Source of the DNA: Chitinophagaceae bacterium
GTDB taxonomy: Bacteria > Bacteroidota > Bacteroidia > Chitinophagales > Chitinophagaceae
Length of the DNA: 12,024 nt
Assembly (NCBI GenBank): GCA_023251335.1
Contig: JAHEZA010000021.1
Coordinates: forward strand, 882-12,905
Reading direction: 5' to 3'
Numbering within the stretch: position 1 is the first letter of the stretch; every line of letters starts with the position of its first letter. Below are positions 6,416 through 12,024 of this stretch, in pieces. The notes below the pieces were generated by a model that saw only the letters and a list, made by a program, of their open reading frames with translations, was not told where the DNA came from and did no database searches. Made by a program: the position numbers and the translations under genes.

Positions 6416-7564
6416 ATGAAAAAATTTCTTTCGCTATATGTAGTCGCAGCAACATGTTTGTTAAGCCTGCAGGGGTTTTCTCAAAAAAATGACCAGGCTA
6501 AAGAACCACCTAAAGAGGATACCACTGCTATGTTAGGCCTTGCTGGCGACAACCTCGATCTTTATGCTGTTTTGGATGTGTTTCAAAAGTCAAAAACCAT
6601 TGAAGCCTTTGAAAAGTCCCTAAATGAGCCGGAAACAAAGATCAATAACCTTGATTTAAACCTGGATAAAAAAGTTGACTTTATCAAAGTGACCACCACG
6701 AAAGGAAAGGATTCTTCTTATACTTTTGTACTCCAGGTAGATGTGACTAAAACCGAAACCCAGGATGTTGCGGTTATTTTGTTGAATAAAGAAAAAGGCA
6801 AAGTTTCCCTGCAGATTGTTGGCGACCCGGAGTTGTACGGTAAGGACTACGTTATCGAACCAAAAGGAAATTCCTCAATTACCGCTAACCCTGGTTATAC
6901 GGGCGACAATCCTGTTACGGTAAATGTACCGGCTACAACTACCGTCGTTGTTCAATCGGCACCAATCGTACAGTATGTTTATTCTCCGGCTTATGTACCT
7001 TATTATCCGCCTTATGCTTACGGATATTATCCGCCCTGGTTTGGATTTGCAACCGTTATGGCAGTTGGCATATACCGCAGTAATAACTGGTATCATCATG
7101 GGGGCTATTATGGTGGCCATTACCACGGCGGTAATAATAACGTGATTATTAATAATGGAAACAGGAATCAAATTAATCATTACAATAATAACAGAAATAC
7201 ATCTAATACCGTCAGGAATAACCAGGGCAGGGGAAGTTATGGTGGTGGATCAACCAGTCGTCCGTCTGCATCCACGCGTCCATCAACGGGAACATCCAAT
7301 CGCCCGTCAGCGGGGAATCCTTCAGCATCAACACGCCCGTCAACGGGAACATCCGATCGCCCGTCTGCCGGAAATCCTTCTGCGTCAACGCGCCCGTCGA
7401 CCGGGACATCGAATCGTGCTTCGACCGGGGCTTCTTCATCGTCCCGTCCTTCAACTTCAAACTCTTCAATGGGATCATCAGGCCGTACCAGGAGCAGCAG
7501 TAGCGGAATGAGCAGCGGCGGGGGCATGAGAGGTGGTGGAGGCGGAGGCGGTAGAAGAAGATAA
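6416..7564 (+). CDS. secreted protein with Gly/Tyr/His-rich and Ser/Thr/Arg repeat regions
   Basis: The 382-residue product starts at the ATG at 6416, which begins the signal peptide MKKFLSLYVVAATCLLSLQG-FSQ. An in-frame ATG at 6386 would add ten residues before it and is less likely. Residues 45-150 are a compact domain (DLYAVLDVFQKSKTIEAFEK ... VILLNKEKGKVSLQIVGDPE) of a kind I know from other Bacteroidota secreted proteins of unknown function. It contains D80-x-N82-x-D84-x3-D88, like an EF-hand or dockerin calcium loop. Residues 185-215 are Tyr/Pro-rich, 224-240 are His/Gly/Tyr-rich (WYHHGGYYGGHYHGG), and 241-270 are Asn-rich. Residues 283-339 carry a 19-residue tandem repeat, and the tail is Ser-rich, then Gly-rich, ending GGGGGGGRRR. 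The C-terminal half is probably disordered. It has no partner gene on its strand, and its transcript ends at the hairpin at 7594-7634. Function is unknown. Confidence 0.82.
   Translation: MKKFLSLYVVAATCLLSLQGFSQKNDQAKEPPKEDTTAMLGLAGDNLDLYAVLDVFQKSKTIEAFEKSLNEPETKINNLDLNLDKKVDFIKVTTTKGKDSSYTFVLQVDVTKTETQDVAVILLNKEKGKVSLQIVGDPELYGKDYVIEPKGNSSITANPGYTGDNPVTVNVPATTTVVVQSAPIVQYVYSPAYVPYYPPYAYGYYPPWFGFATVMAVGIYRSNNWYHHGGYYGGHYHGGNNNVIINNGNRNQINHYNNNRNTSNTVRNNQGRGSYGGGSTSRPSASTRPSTGTSNRPSAGNPSASTRPSTGTSDRPSAGNPSASTRPSTGTSNRASTGASSSSRPSTSNSSMGSSGRTRSSSSGMSSGGGMRGGGGGGGRRR
7262..7432 (+). repeat. 57-base tandem repeat, three units, inside the secreted-protein gene
   Basis: Three consecutive 57-base units (7262-7318, 7319-7375, 7376-7432) encode PSASTRPSTGTSNRPSAGN and variants. 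The first two units differ at one residue (N/D), and the third diverges at its end (NRASTG). The unit length is a multiple of three, so copy-number change would keep the frame. The unit is rich in Ser, Thr, Pro and Arg. Confidence 0.9.
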
Positions 7565-7593
7565 TTGATGAATTTTTTAGGCGATTCAATAAA

Positions 7594-7634
7594 CATAAAC
7601 GGTCAGGCGAAAAGATTTCGCCCGACCGTTTATG
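7594..7634. terminator. bidirectional terminator hairpin
   Basis: CATAAACGGTC (7594-7604) pairs with GACCGTTTATG (7624-7634). Inside these, after one A-C mismatch, GGCGAAA (7606-7612) pairs with TTTCGCC (7616-7622) around a 3-base loop. It lies between convergent genes ending at 7564 (+) and 7654 (-). A long U-tract is missing, so termination may be less efficient than at 3131-3170. Confidence 0.75.
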
Positions 7635-7653
7635 ATAAATTACACCATATCAC

Positions 7654-8139
7654 TTATTGAGATGAGCCGTCAGAAGCACTCATATCCCTCACGCTTACAT
7701 ATCTGCCATCTCTTTTTTCAAACAGGCTCATATAATTTCCGCTGTTTATGGGATTATTAGCAGAGTCAACTACTTTAAAATAGCCAATTTCTACTACCTG
7801 GTTGCCGTCATTTGATACAAAAACCTCATTGGTTTTAAATGAAATTACATTCTTATTTGAATTCAAATCAGATTTTAAAAAATCCACGATTGCCTGCTTG
7901 CCTACTAATGGGGGCCTGTTTTGATAAAACGAGGTCGCATCATCTGCATAATAGCCTATATCCTTAAGTTTCCCGGCATTATAAGTTGCAGCAAATTCGC
8001 TTTCTTTGGCTTGAATTTCTTGCTTTATTTGTTCTTTATCAACAACTGTTGCAGCAGGCTTTTCATTATTGTTATTGCAAGCGACCATTATAGTTGTTAT
8101 ACCCGCCAGTAAAACCACCTTTAAGAATTTTTCTTTCAT
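7654..8139 (-). CDS. lipoprotein with a DUF4440/SnoaL-like (NTF2-fold) domain
   Basis: The product has 161 residues. The signal peptide ends in lipobox MVAC with the lipidated Cys at residue 21, followed by an Asn-rich tether. Residues about 37-155 fit the NTF2-like fold of DUF4440. A first helix (IKQEIQAKESEFAATYNAGK) is followed by 'DIGYYADDATSFYQNRPPLV', then 'GKQAIVDFLKSDL', and then the strands NVISFKTNEVFVSNDGNQVV, EIGYFKVVD and YMSLFEKRDGRYVSVRDM. Members of this fold are enzymes or small-ligand or protein-binding domains, and no catalytic residue set can be named here. It lies downstream of the small gene at 8207-8452 on the same strand after 67 bases, with no terminator between them. 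Its own 3' end is at the shared hairpin at 7594-7634. The role is unknown. Confidence 0.8.
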   Translation of the reverse strand: MKEKFLKVVLLAGITTIMVACNNNNEKPAATVVDKEQIKQEIQAKESEFAATYNAGKLKDIGYYADDATSFYQNRPPLVGKQAIVDFLKSDLNSNKNVISFKTNEVFVSNDGNQVVEIGYFKVVDSANNPINSGNYMSLFEKRDGRYVSVRDMSASDGSSQ

Positions 8140-8206
8140 ACTTTGAATATTGTTTTAGTAGTAACGATTTAAATGCAATACCGTTTTTAGCAAGGTGTAA
8201 TATACA

Positions 8207-8452
8207 CTAAACCGGAAAGATAAATTGAAATAGCTCATTTTCAAGTTCTGATTGTACGTTTTTATATTCTTCCTCGGATGTTTTTTTTTCATCAGCCTCG
8301 TTGTGAAATTTTTGTAATTCCCTTATACATAAAAGATAGTCTGCACAAAGTGTGCGGAAATCTTCATTCAAGCGATACAATTCCTCGATGCGATCGCTTT
8401 GATGAGGAAATTTTTGCTTTACTGTTTGCAGATGGTCTTTTAATAATTCCAT
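8207..8452 (-). CDS. small alpha-helical protein, YdcH/DUF465-like
   Basis: The 81-residue product has no signal peptide. The sequence reads FPHQSDRIEELYRLNEDFRT, then LCADYLLCIRELQKF, then a charged helix (EADEKKTSEEEYKNVQSELE) and NELFQFIFPV. The opening 'FP...I..L...N.DF..L...Y' pattern resembles the DUF465/YdcH family of short coiled-coil proteins, though it is longer than usual. The charged heptad-like second half suggests a helical hairpin or coiled coil in the cytoplasm. A TAGGTTTG promoter box lies upstream at 8487-8494 on the minus strand. It may be cotranscribed with the DUF4440 lipoprotein downstream. The function of the family is not established. Confidence 0.7.
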   Translation of the reverse strand: MELLKDHLQTVKQKFPHQSDRIEELYRLNEDFRTLCADYLLCIRELQKFHNEADEKKTSEEEYKNVQSELENELFQFIFPV

Positions 8453-8486
8453 GTATTGAATAATAATTGAATGCGCATGAATAAAT

Positions 8487-8494
8487 CAAACCTA
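8487..8494 (-). promoter_or_regulatory. candidate -7 promoter box for the YdcH-like gene
   Basis: The minus strand reads TAGGTTTG here, matching TAnnTTTG. The distance to the ATG at 8452 gives a leader of roughly 28 bases. No TTTG-type -33 box was found at the proper spacing. Confidence 0.35.
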
Positions 8495-8567
8495 TACATA
8501 ACAAACGAAAGGCATTTAAAGTTGATATAAAAATACTTCTTTCGCACATAGTATTTAACTTTTACTC

Positions 8568-8711
8568 ATGTTTTACAGTAAAGTGTATGTTCCTGATCCA
8601 GCCAGGCGCTTAATTGAAATAGTTTGCATTCGTCTGCTGGTTTTAAATCCATTTGAAATGCGCCATCCAGATTTGGGTTACCCGTGGAAGTTTATTGCAT
8701 TTGAAAATTAA
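8568..8711 (+). CDS. possible small protein, 47 codons
   Basis: An ATG at 8568 opens a 47-codon frame ending at TAA 8709-8711. The product begins MFYSKVYVPDPARRLIEIVC and ends with PDLGYPWKFIAFEN. The composition is balanced, with no runs and with Trp, Cys, Pro and His present, and looks more like a real protein than translated AT-rich spacer. No signal peptide, membrane segment or known domain can be seen. It stands alone, 178 bases before the regulator gene on the same strand, and is not preceded by a clear promoter box. It could equally be a gene fragment. Family is unknown. Confidence 0.35.
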   Translation: MFYSKVYVPDPARRLIEIVCIRLLVLNPFEMRHPDLGYPWKFIAFEN

Positions 8712-8808
8712 ATGTAGCGTTACGATAGGCATCTCAAATTTTTAATAATTTAATTTTTTATTAGCTACCCGCGAATTCATCGAAAGAAAATCATAATCGA
8801 TTTTAACT

Positions 8809-8816
8809 TACTTTTG
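8809..8816 (+). promoter_or_regulatory. candidate -7 promoter box for the TolB/FlgO-like gene
   Basis: TACTTTTG matches TAnnTTTG. A start about 6 bases downstream would give a leader of about 67 bases before the ATG at 8890. The -33 region (around 8786) is A-rich without a TTTG. Confidence 0.35.
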
Positions 8817-8889
8817 ACATGCCGTTAGTTCTGTTTAACAGTTACTTTTTATTTGAATAATAAGTTCGTCTAACTAATCGAAACTTTTC

Positions 8890-9786
8890 ATGAATAATAC
8901 TTCCCCCATTGTCACCGAATTAAGCTTCCCTAAAGAACTGATTAATGATCAACTTCAAAAAATATTTTCTGATCACCTTTTCGCTAAATCTGAGATTCTG
9001 AGAAAATTTCTGGCATTTATTGTAGATCAAACAGCCTCAGGCCACGCAAATTGGGTAAAGGAATATACTATTGCAGTTAATGTACTGGATAAAGCCGCAG
9101 ACTTTAAACCGCAGAATAATGGTATTGTACGTATTCATGCGGGAAGATTGCGGCGTGCCTTAAACAATTATTACAACAATAATGGCTCATCAGATAACAT
9201 TAAAATATTTATTCCTAAAGGCCGGTACGTCCCGGTTTTCGTTGGCATGGATAGCGAATTTCCAGCATCTGATTCGATTGACGATGCGATTAATGATGAT
9301 AAACAACCAAGTGGCCCTTCATCTTCGCTTTTAACGGACGAGTCACTAACGGTTATTGCAGTATTACCATTTCAGCATTTTAATAACGACCCTTTGGAAA
9401 ATTCATTAGTAGATGGATTAGGCTTACAACTAAGTAATGCGTTAATGAAGTTTAAAAAGTATTCTGTAGCTGCTTATTATACTGTAAGTGACCTTTGGAA
9501 AAAAATCCCCGAACTTTCAAAACTCGTGTCAATCCTTGAAGTCAGCTATGTCATAACAGGCAATATTCAAAGAATGGAAAATAGGATTCGTTCACATATT
9601 CAGTTGATAGACTGTAACAATGGAATACAGCTGTGTAGCTGCATGTATGAGGGCGAACTTAATCCTGAAAATTTTTTCAGACTCCAGGATGAAATGGTAG
9701 CATTCATTATTGCACAACTAACCGGCTTCGACAAATTAATTAGCAATAAAAAAACTGCATCTTTAGCATCCGTAACCAGGCTATAA
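8890..9786 (+). CDS. predicted regulator with N-terminal helical domain and TolB/FlgO-like domain
   Basis: The 298-residue product has no signal peptide or membrane segment. Residues about 18-118 match a domain found at the N-terminus of signalling proteins, often annotated as adenylate-cyclase-like or TPR regulators: LQKIFSDHLFAKSEILRKFL, VKEYTIAVNVLDKAADFKP, IVRIHAGRLRRALNNYY and IKIFIPKGRYVPVF. The 'IVRxxxxRLRxxLxxYY ... I.IPKGxYVP' pattern is the hallmark. A polar linker (121-150) leads to a TolB/FlgO-like domain (152-275), with LTVIAVLPFQHFNNDPLENS, VDGLGLQLSNALMKF and VSYVITGNIQRMENRIRSHI. Relatives usually continue into tetratricopeptide repeats; this one stops soon after. It probably acts in the cytoplasm as a sensor or regulator, but whether it binds DNA, a nucleotide or a protein cannot be told. 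It converges on tsaE with 102 bases between and no strong terminator. Confidence 0.75.
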   Translation: MNNTSPIVTELSFPKELINDQLQKIFSDHLFAKSEILRKFLAFIVDQTASGHANWVKEYTIAVNVLDKAADFKPQNNGIVRIHAGRLRRALNNYYNNNGSSDNIKIFIPKGRYVPVFVGMDSEFPASDSIDDAINDDKQPSGPSSSLLTDESLTVIAVLPFQHFNNDPLENSLVDGLGLQLSNALMKFKKYSVAAYYTVSDLWKKIPELSKLVSILEVSYVITGNIQRMENRIRSHIQLIDCNNGIQLCSCMYEGELNPENFFRLQDEMVAFIIAQLTGFDKLISNKKTASLASVTRL

Positions 9787-9888
9787 ATGAATGTTCAACG
9801 CCTTATTCATTTCGGTTACTTCACGATTACAGCAGACAAACAAATGTTGACTTTTCCTATTTGCCTTCATGTCATTCGCCATTGGATT

Positions 9889-10302
9889 TCAGGTCATCCT
9901 CATTAACTTCCTTTTATTAGCCGAAATAGTTTCTATCCTGGTAAAAATGGTTTCTGAGGGAAAAATTTCCGGGGCTCGCTCCGGCCATTCTACCATGCAT
10001 ATTTCATCACTGTTCAGGCAATCTTCGATGCCTGCATCCATTGCTTCCTGTTCATCTTTTACCCGGTACAAATCAATATGATAAATCACTTCACCTATTT
10101 CGGTAGCGTATTCCTGGATAATTGAGTACGTAGGACTGGTGACAGTTTCAGTTACTCCCATCTCCCTGCAGAGTGCATTTATAAAAGTAGTTTTACCGGC
10201 TCCTAAATCACCACTGAACGCAAATAATTTGCTCTTTTGGTTTAACTGTAAAAAATACTTCGCTGTTTTTTCTATTTCATCCAGTTCAAAAACGATTTCC
10301 AT
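9889..10302 (-). CDS. tsaE: tRNA threonylcarbamoyladenosine biosynthesis ATPase TsaE
   Basis: TsaE is the small ATPase that works with TsaB and TsaD to place the threonylcarbamoyl group on A37 of ANN-decoding tRNAs, in the cytoplasm. The product has 137 residues, close to the family norm of about 140-155. The Walker A motif GDLGAGKT is at 31-38, followed by the family motif SPTYSI (56-61), HIDLYR (75-80) and VEWPER (104-109). The start is set at the ATG at 10302 (MEIVFELDEI), since that is where family similarity begins. An upstream in-frame ATG at 10362 would add 20 unrelated residues. It stands alone on its strand here, next to unrelated envelope and regulator genes. No promoter box was recognised. 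Confidence 0.95.
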   Translation of the reverse strand: MEIVFELDEIEKTAKYFLQLNQKSKLFAFSGDLGAGKTTFINALCREMGVTETVTSPTYSIIQEYATEIGEVIYHIDLYRVKDEQEAMDAGIEDCLNSDEICMVEWPERAPEIFPSETIFTRIETISANKRKLMRMT

Positions 10303-10469
10303 AAAACATATGTTTCTGTAAAAATACGGGATTGCAACATTTTTCCTGATTATATGCGTCATTCATTCAGATACGATTGAAGTCTATTGGGGATTAGAAA
10401 AGTTTGTGGACAAAGAGTTTCTCCAGCTTTAGGCACGGAATATAATACGTAGTTTTAGCTAATGTGATA

Positions 10470-10478
10470 TAAATTTGC
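10470..10478 (+). promoter_or_regulatory. candidate -7 promoter box for the DUF5686 gene
   Basis: TAAATTTGC matches the Bacteroidota -7 consensus TAnnTTTG including the frequent following C. Transcription would begin near 10483-10485, about 20 bases before the ATA at 10503. This would exclude the in-frame ATT at 10473 as the start codon. A convincing -33 TTTG is lacking. Confidence 0.4.
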
Positions 10479-10502
10479 AACTCAAAAAATCCCGGGGGCC
10501 CA

Positions 10503-12024
10503 ATAAAAAATCTTCTTCCATACCAACTTTTAGTCTTCTTCATTTTTAATTTGTGCAACAATATAAATGCGCAGGATAGAATGATCAACGGAAAGGTAAC
10601 GGACGGGTTAACCGGGCTTCCATTATCATCATGCAGTGTATACTCCCTGGAATCCGGCAAAGGTTCGGTTACAGACGATAAAGGAAAATACATGCTGCAA
10701 CTTGATCGTAAAACTGATTCCGTTGCTGTTTCCATGGTGGGCTACGAAACCATAAAGAAATCTGTGACGAAAGCCGATGAGCAGGAAATTGATTTCGTAC
10801 TAATGCCGGTTTCCTCCTCGATGGAAGGTGTCGTGATCAAGTTCAAAGCGAAATATACGCTTGCGCAAATGCTTATCAGAAAAGTGATTAAAAATAAAAA
10901 CACAAACGACGTTTTCAATGCTGAAAGCTACCAATGCCAGGTATATGACAAGATAGAAGTAGATGCTAAAAACATTCCTCAGGGGTTACAAACCAGCCGC
11001 TTTACGAAGCCGTTGGCTTTTGCGCTTCAAAATATGGATACCACAAAGGACAATGATTTGGCTTTACCCATTTTTATCACCGAAAGCAGTTCTGATTTTT
11101 ATTTTCAAAAAAAACCTGAAAAGAAAAGATATGACTATACAGCAATCAAAAGTTCCGGGGTAGATAATAAATCCTTTTTGAAATACGTGGATGGACTTTA
11201 TAAAAACATAAACGTTTATGATAACAACGTGAAACTGGCAGATGTAAATTTTGTGAGCCCTATATCCGATAACGCTTTAACCTATTACAACTATAACATC
11301 CTGGATACATTAGTAATAGATCATCATAGTTGCATTCAGGTAAAATTCGATCCTAAAAATGACGGAAGCAATACGTTTCATGGATACTTATGGATTACGG
11401 ACACATCGTATGCAGTCAAGTCGTTAGTGATGCGCATCTATAAGAATGCAAATGTCAACTTCATTAAAAAGCTTGAAATCTCACAAGTTTTTGAATATTC
11501 AAATTATGGCAAATTCTTGCCTGAAAGAAGCGAATTATACATAGATCTGCTGCTTCCTCAATTTAAAAAATTTGGTGCGATCGTAAAGAAAACGACCCTA
11601 TTTAGAAATGCACTTTTGAATAACAGCCAGATTGATACCGCTTTCGATAAGAAGCCGGTTGATTTATCCTCGATGACAAAAGATACCGCCAATTGGGCAA
11701 CCAAACGCTTTGAGCCGTTGAGCACATCTGAGCAATCCATTTATAAATTAATTGATTCTTTACAAAAAGTTCCTCTCGCTATTTTCTATGAGAAATTGAT
11801 TTCAGCGATCACCACGGGCTACTATACAACGGGAAATGTGGATATCGGGAATATATATAACTTCTATACGAATAACAGAACTGAGGGCAACCGGTTTAAT
11901 TTTGGGTTGCAAACCAACCCGGGGTTTAATCGCCATATCCAGTTCAGTGGTTATCTCGGTTATTCTACAAAAATTAACCAAACCAGCTACTTGGCCAGTT
12001 CCAAATTTGTGTTGACGCGCAAGC
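10503..12024 (+). CDS. DUF5686 outer-membrane protein with carboxypeptidase-regulatory-like domain, 3' end beyond window
   Basis: The frame is open from 10473 to the window edge. From 10503 it encodes a signal peptide (IKNLLPYQLLVFFIFNLCNN, then INAQ), so cleavage is expected after NAQ. Residues 28-102 are a CarboxypepD_reg-like beta-sandwich (MINGKVTDGLTGLPLSSCSV, SVTDDKGKYMLQL, VSMVGYETIKKSV). The remainder fits DUF5686: AKYTLAQMLIRKVIKNKNTN, LPIFITESSSDFYFQKKPEK, YNYNILDTLVIDHHSCIQVK and GYLWITDTSYAVKSLVMRIY, with barrel strands beginning near the right edge. Family members are around 800 residues, so about 300 are missing here. No ATG, GTG or TTG precedes the signal peptide in frame. ATA at 10503 is where the start should be. 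The first standard starts, TTG 10551 and ATG 10581, would remove most or all of the signal peptide. The exact function of DUF5686 is unknown; an outer-membrane role is likely. Confidence 0.85.
   Translation, partial: MKNLLPYQLLVFFIFNLCNNINAQDRMINGKVTDGLTGLPLSSCSVYSLESGKGSVTDDKGKYMLQLDRKTDSVAVSMVGYETIKKSVTKADEQEIDFVLMPVSSSMEGVVIKFKAKYTLAQMLIRKVIKNKNTNDVFNAESYQCQVYDKIEVDAKNIPQGLQTSRFTKPLAFALQNMDTTKDNDLALPIFITESSSDFYFQKKPEKKRYDYTAIKSSGVDNKSFLKYVDGLYKNINVYDNNVKLADVNFVSPISDNALTYYNYNILDTLVIDHHSCIQVKFDPKNDGSNTFHGYLWITDTSYAVKSLVMRIYKNANVNFIKKLEISQVFEYSNYGKFLPERSELYIDLLLPQFKKFGAIVKKTTLFRNALLNNSQIDTAFDKKPVDLSSMTKDTANWATKRFEPLSTSEQSIYKLIDSLQKVPLAIFYEKLISAITTGYYTTGNVDIGNIYNFYTNNRTEGNRFNFGLQTNPGFNRHIQFSGYLGYSTKINQTSYLASSKFVLTRK

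Larger units (their letters stand above)
8453..8889. other. divergent intergenic region, 437 bases
   Basis: This gap holds candidate promoters for both flanking genes and a 47-codon open frame at 8568-8711, listed separately. The stretch 8712-8808 is very AT-rich and shows nothing recognisable. Confidence 0.5.

Noticed and set aside
7262..7432. Possible CRISPR-like array
   Set aside because: The units are adjacent with no spacers and encode a protein repeat in frame.
7237..7596. 119-codon minus-strand frame rich in Pro and Asp/Gly repeats
   Set aside because: It is the antisense reading of the Gly- and Ser/Thr-rich coding repeats of the secreted protein and overlaps the terminator. Its open frame is a by-product of codon bias.
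9787..9906. 39-codon plus-strand frame directly after the regulator gene
   Set aside because: It runs antisense into the 3' end of tsaE and the sequence has no convincing features.
10394..10735. 113-codon minus-strand frame
   Set aside because: It is antisense to the signal peptide and first domain of the DUF5686 gene and has no recognisable features.

Overview
The window looks like chromosomal DNA of a Bacteroidota bacterium, probably a Sphingobacteriales or Chitinophagales-type member, although the exact genus cannot be read from it. The evidence is AT-rich DNA, start sites without Shine-Dalgarno sequences, several TAnnTTTG-type -7 promoter boxes, many signal peptides ending in '-AQ' or '-SQ', and families typical of the phylum (DUF5686 with a carboxypeptidase-regulatory-like domain, and Gly/Tyr-rich secreted proteins). 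No rRNA, tRNA, CRISPR array, insertion sequence or phage gene was seen.

Layout. Bases 1-1597 (minus strand) hold an aspartate ammonia-lyase with a signal peptide, followed by the first 16 codons of another exported protein. A 463-base divergent intergenic region leads to a plus-strand DUF481-type outer-membrane protein (2061-3086). A bidirectional terminator separates it from two minus-strand genes, an outer-membrane barrel (3859-4578) and a Gly/Tyr-rich lipoprotein (3206-3796). A 353-base divergent intergenic region follows. It contains a GC-rich island and a possible 41-codon small gene. Then comes a plus-strand pair: a DUF4136-type lipoprotein (4932-5561) and another outer-membrane barrel (5577-6179). 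After a second terminator lies a secreted, repeat-rich protein (6416-7564). A third terminator separates it from a minus-strand DUF4440-like lipoprotein (7654-8139) and a small YdcH/DUF465-like coiled-coil protein (8207-8452). A 437-base gap contains a possible 47-codon small gene (8568-8711). Next come a predicted signalling protein with an N-terminal regulator-type domain and a TolB/FlgO-like domain (8890-9786), the tRNA-modification ATPase gene tsaE (9889-10302, minus), and the 5' two thirds of a DUF5686 gene running off the right edge (10503-12024).

How the genes work together. At least nine of the twelve clear genes encode envelope proteins (exported, lipoprotein or outer-membrane), so the window is mainly a cell-envelope neighbourhood. 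The aspartase and its downstream partner probably handle amino-acid catabolism outside the cytoplasm. The two lipoprotein/barrel pairs are arranged back to back around 4579-4931 and may share regulation. tsaE is housekeeping.

The most unusual observations are these: the DUF5686 gene has a complete signal-peptide sequence but no ATG, GTG or TTG at its expected beginning (ATA sits there instead); the aspartase is exported; and there are two protein-like small open frames in intergenic regions.
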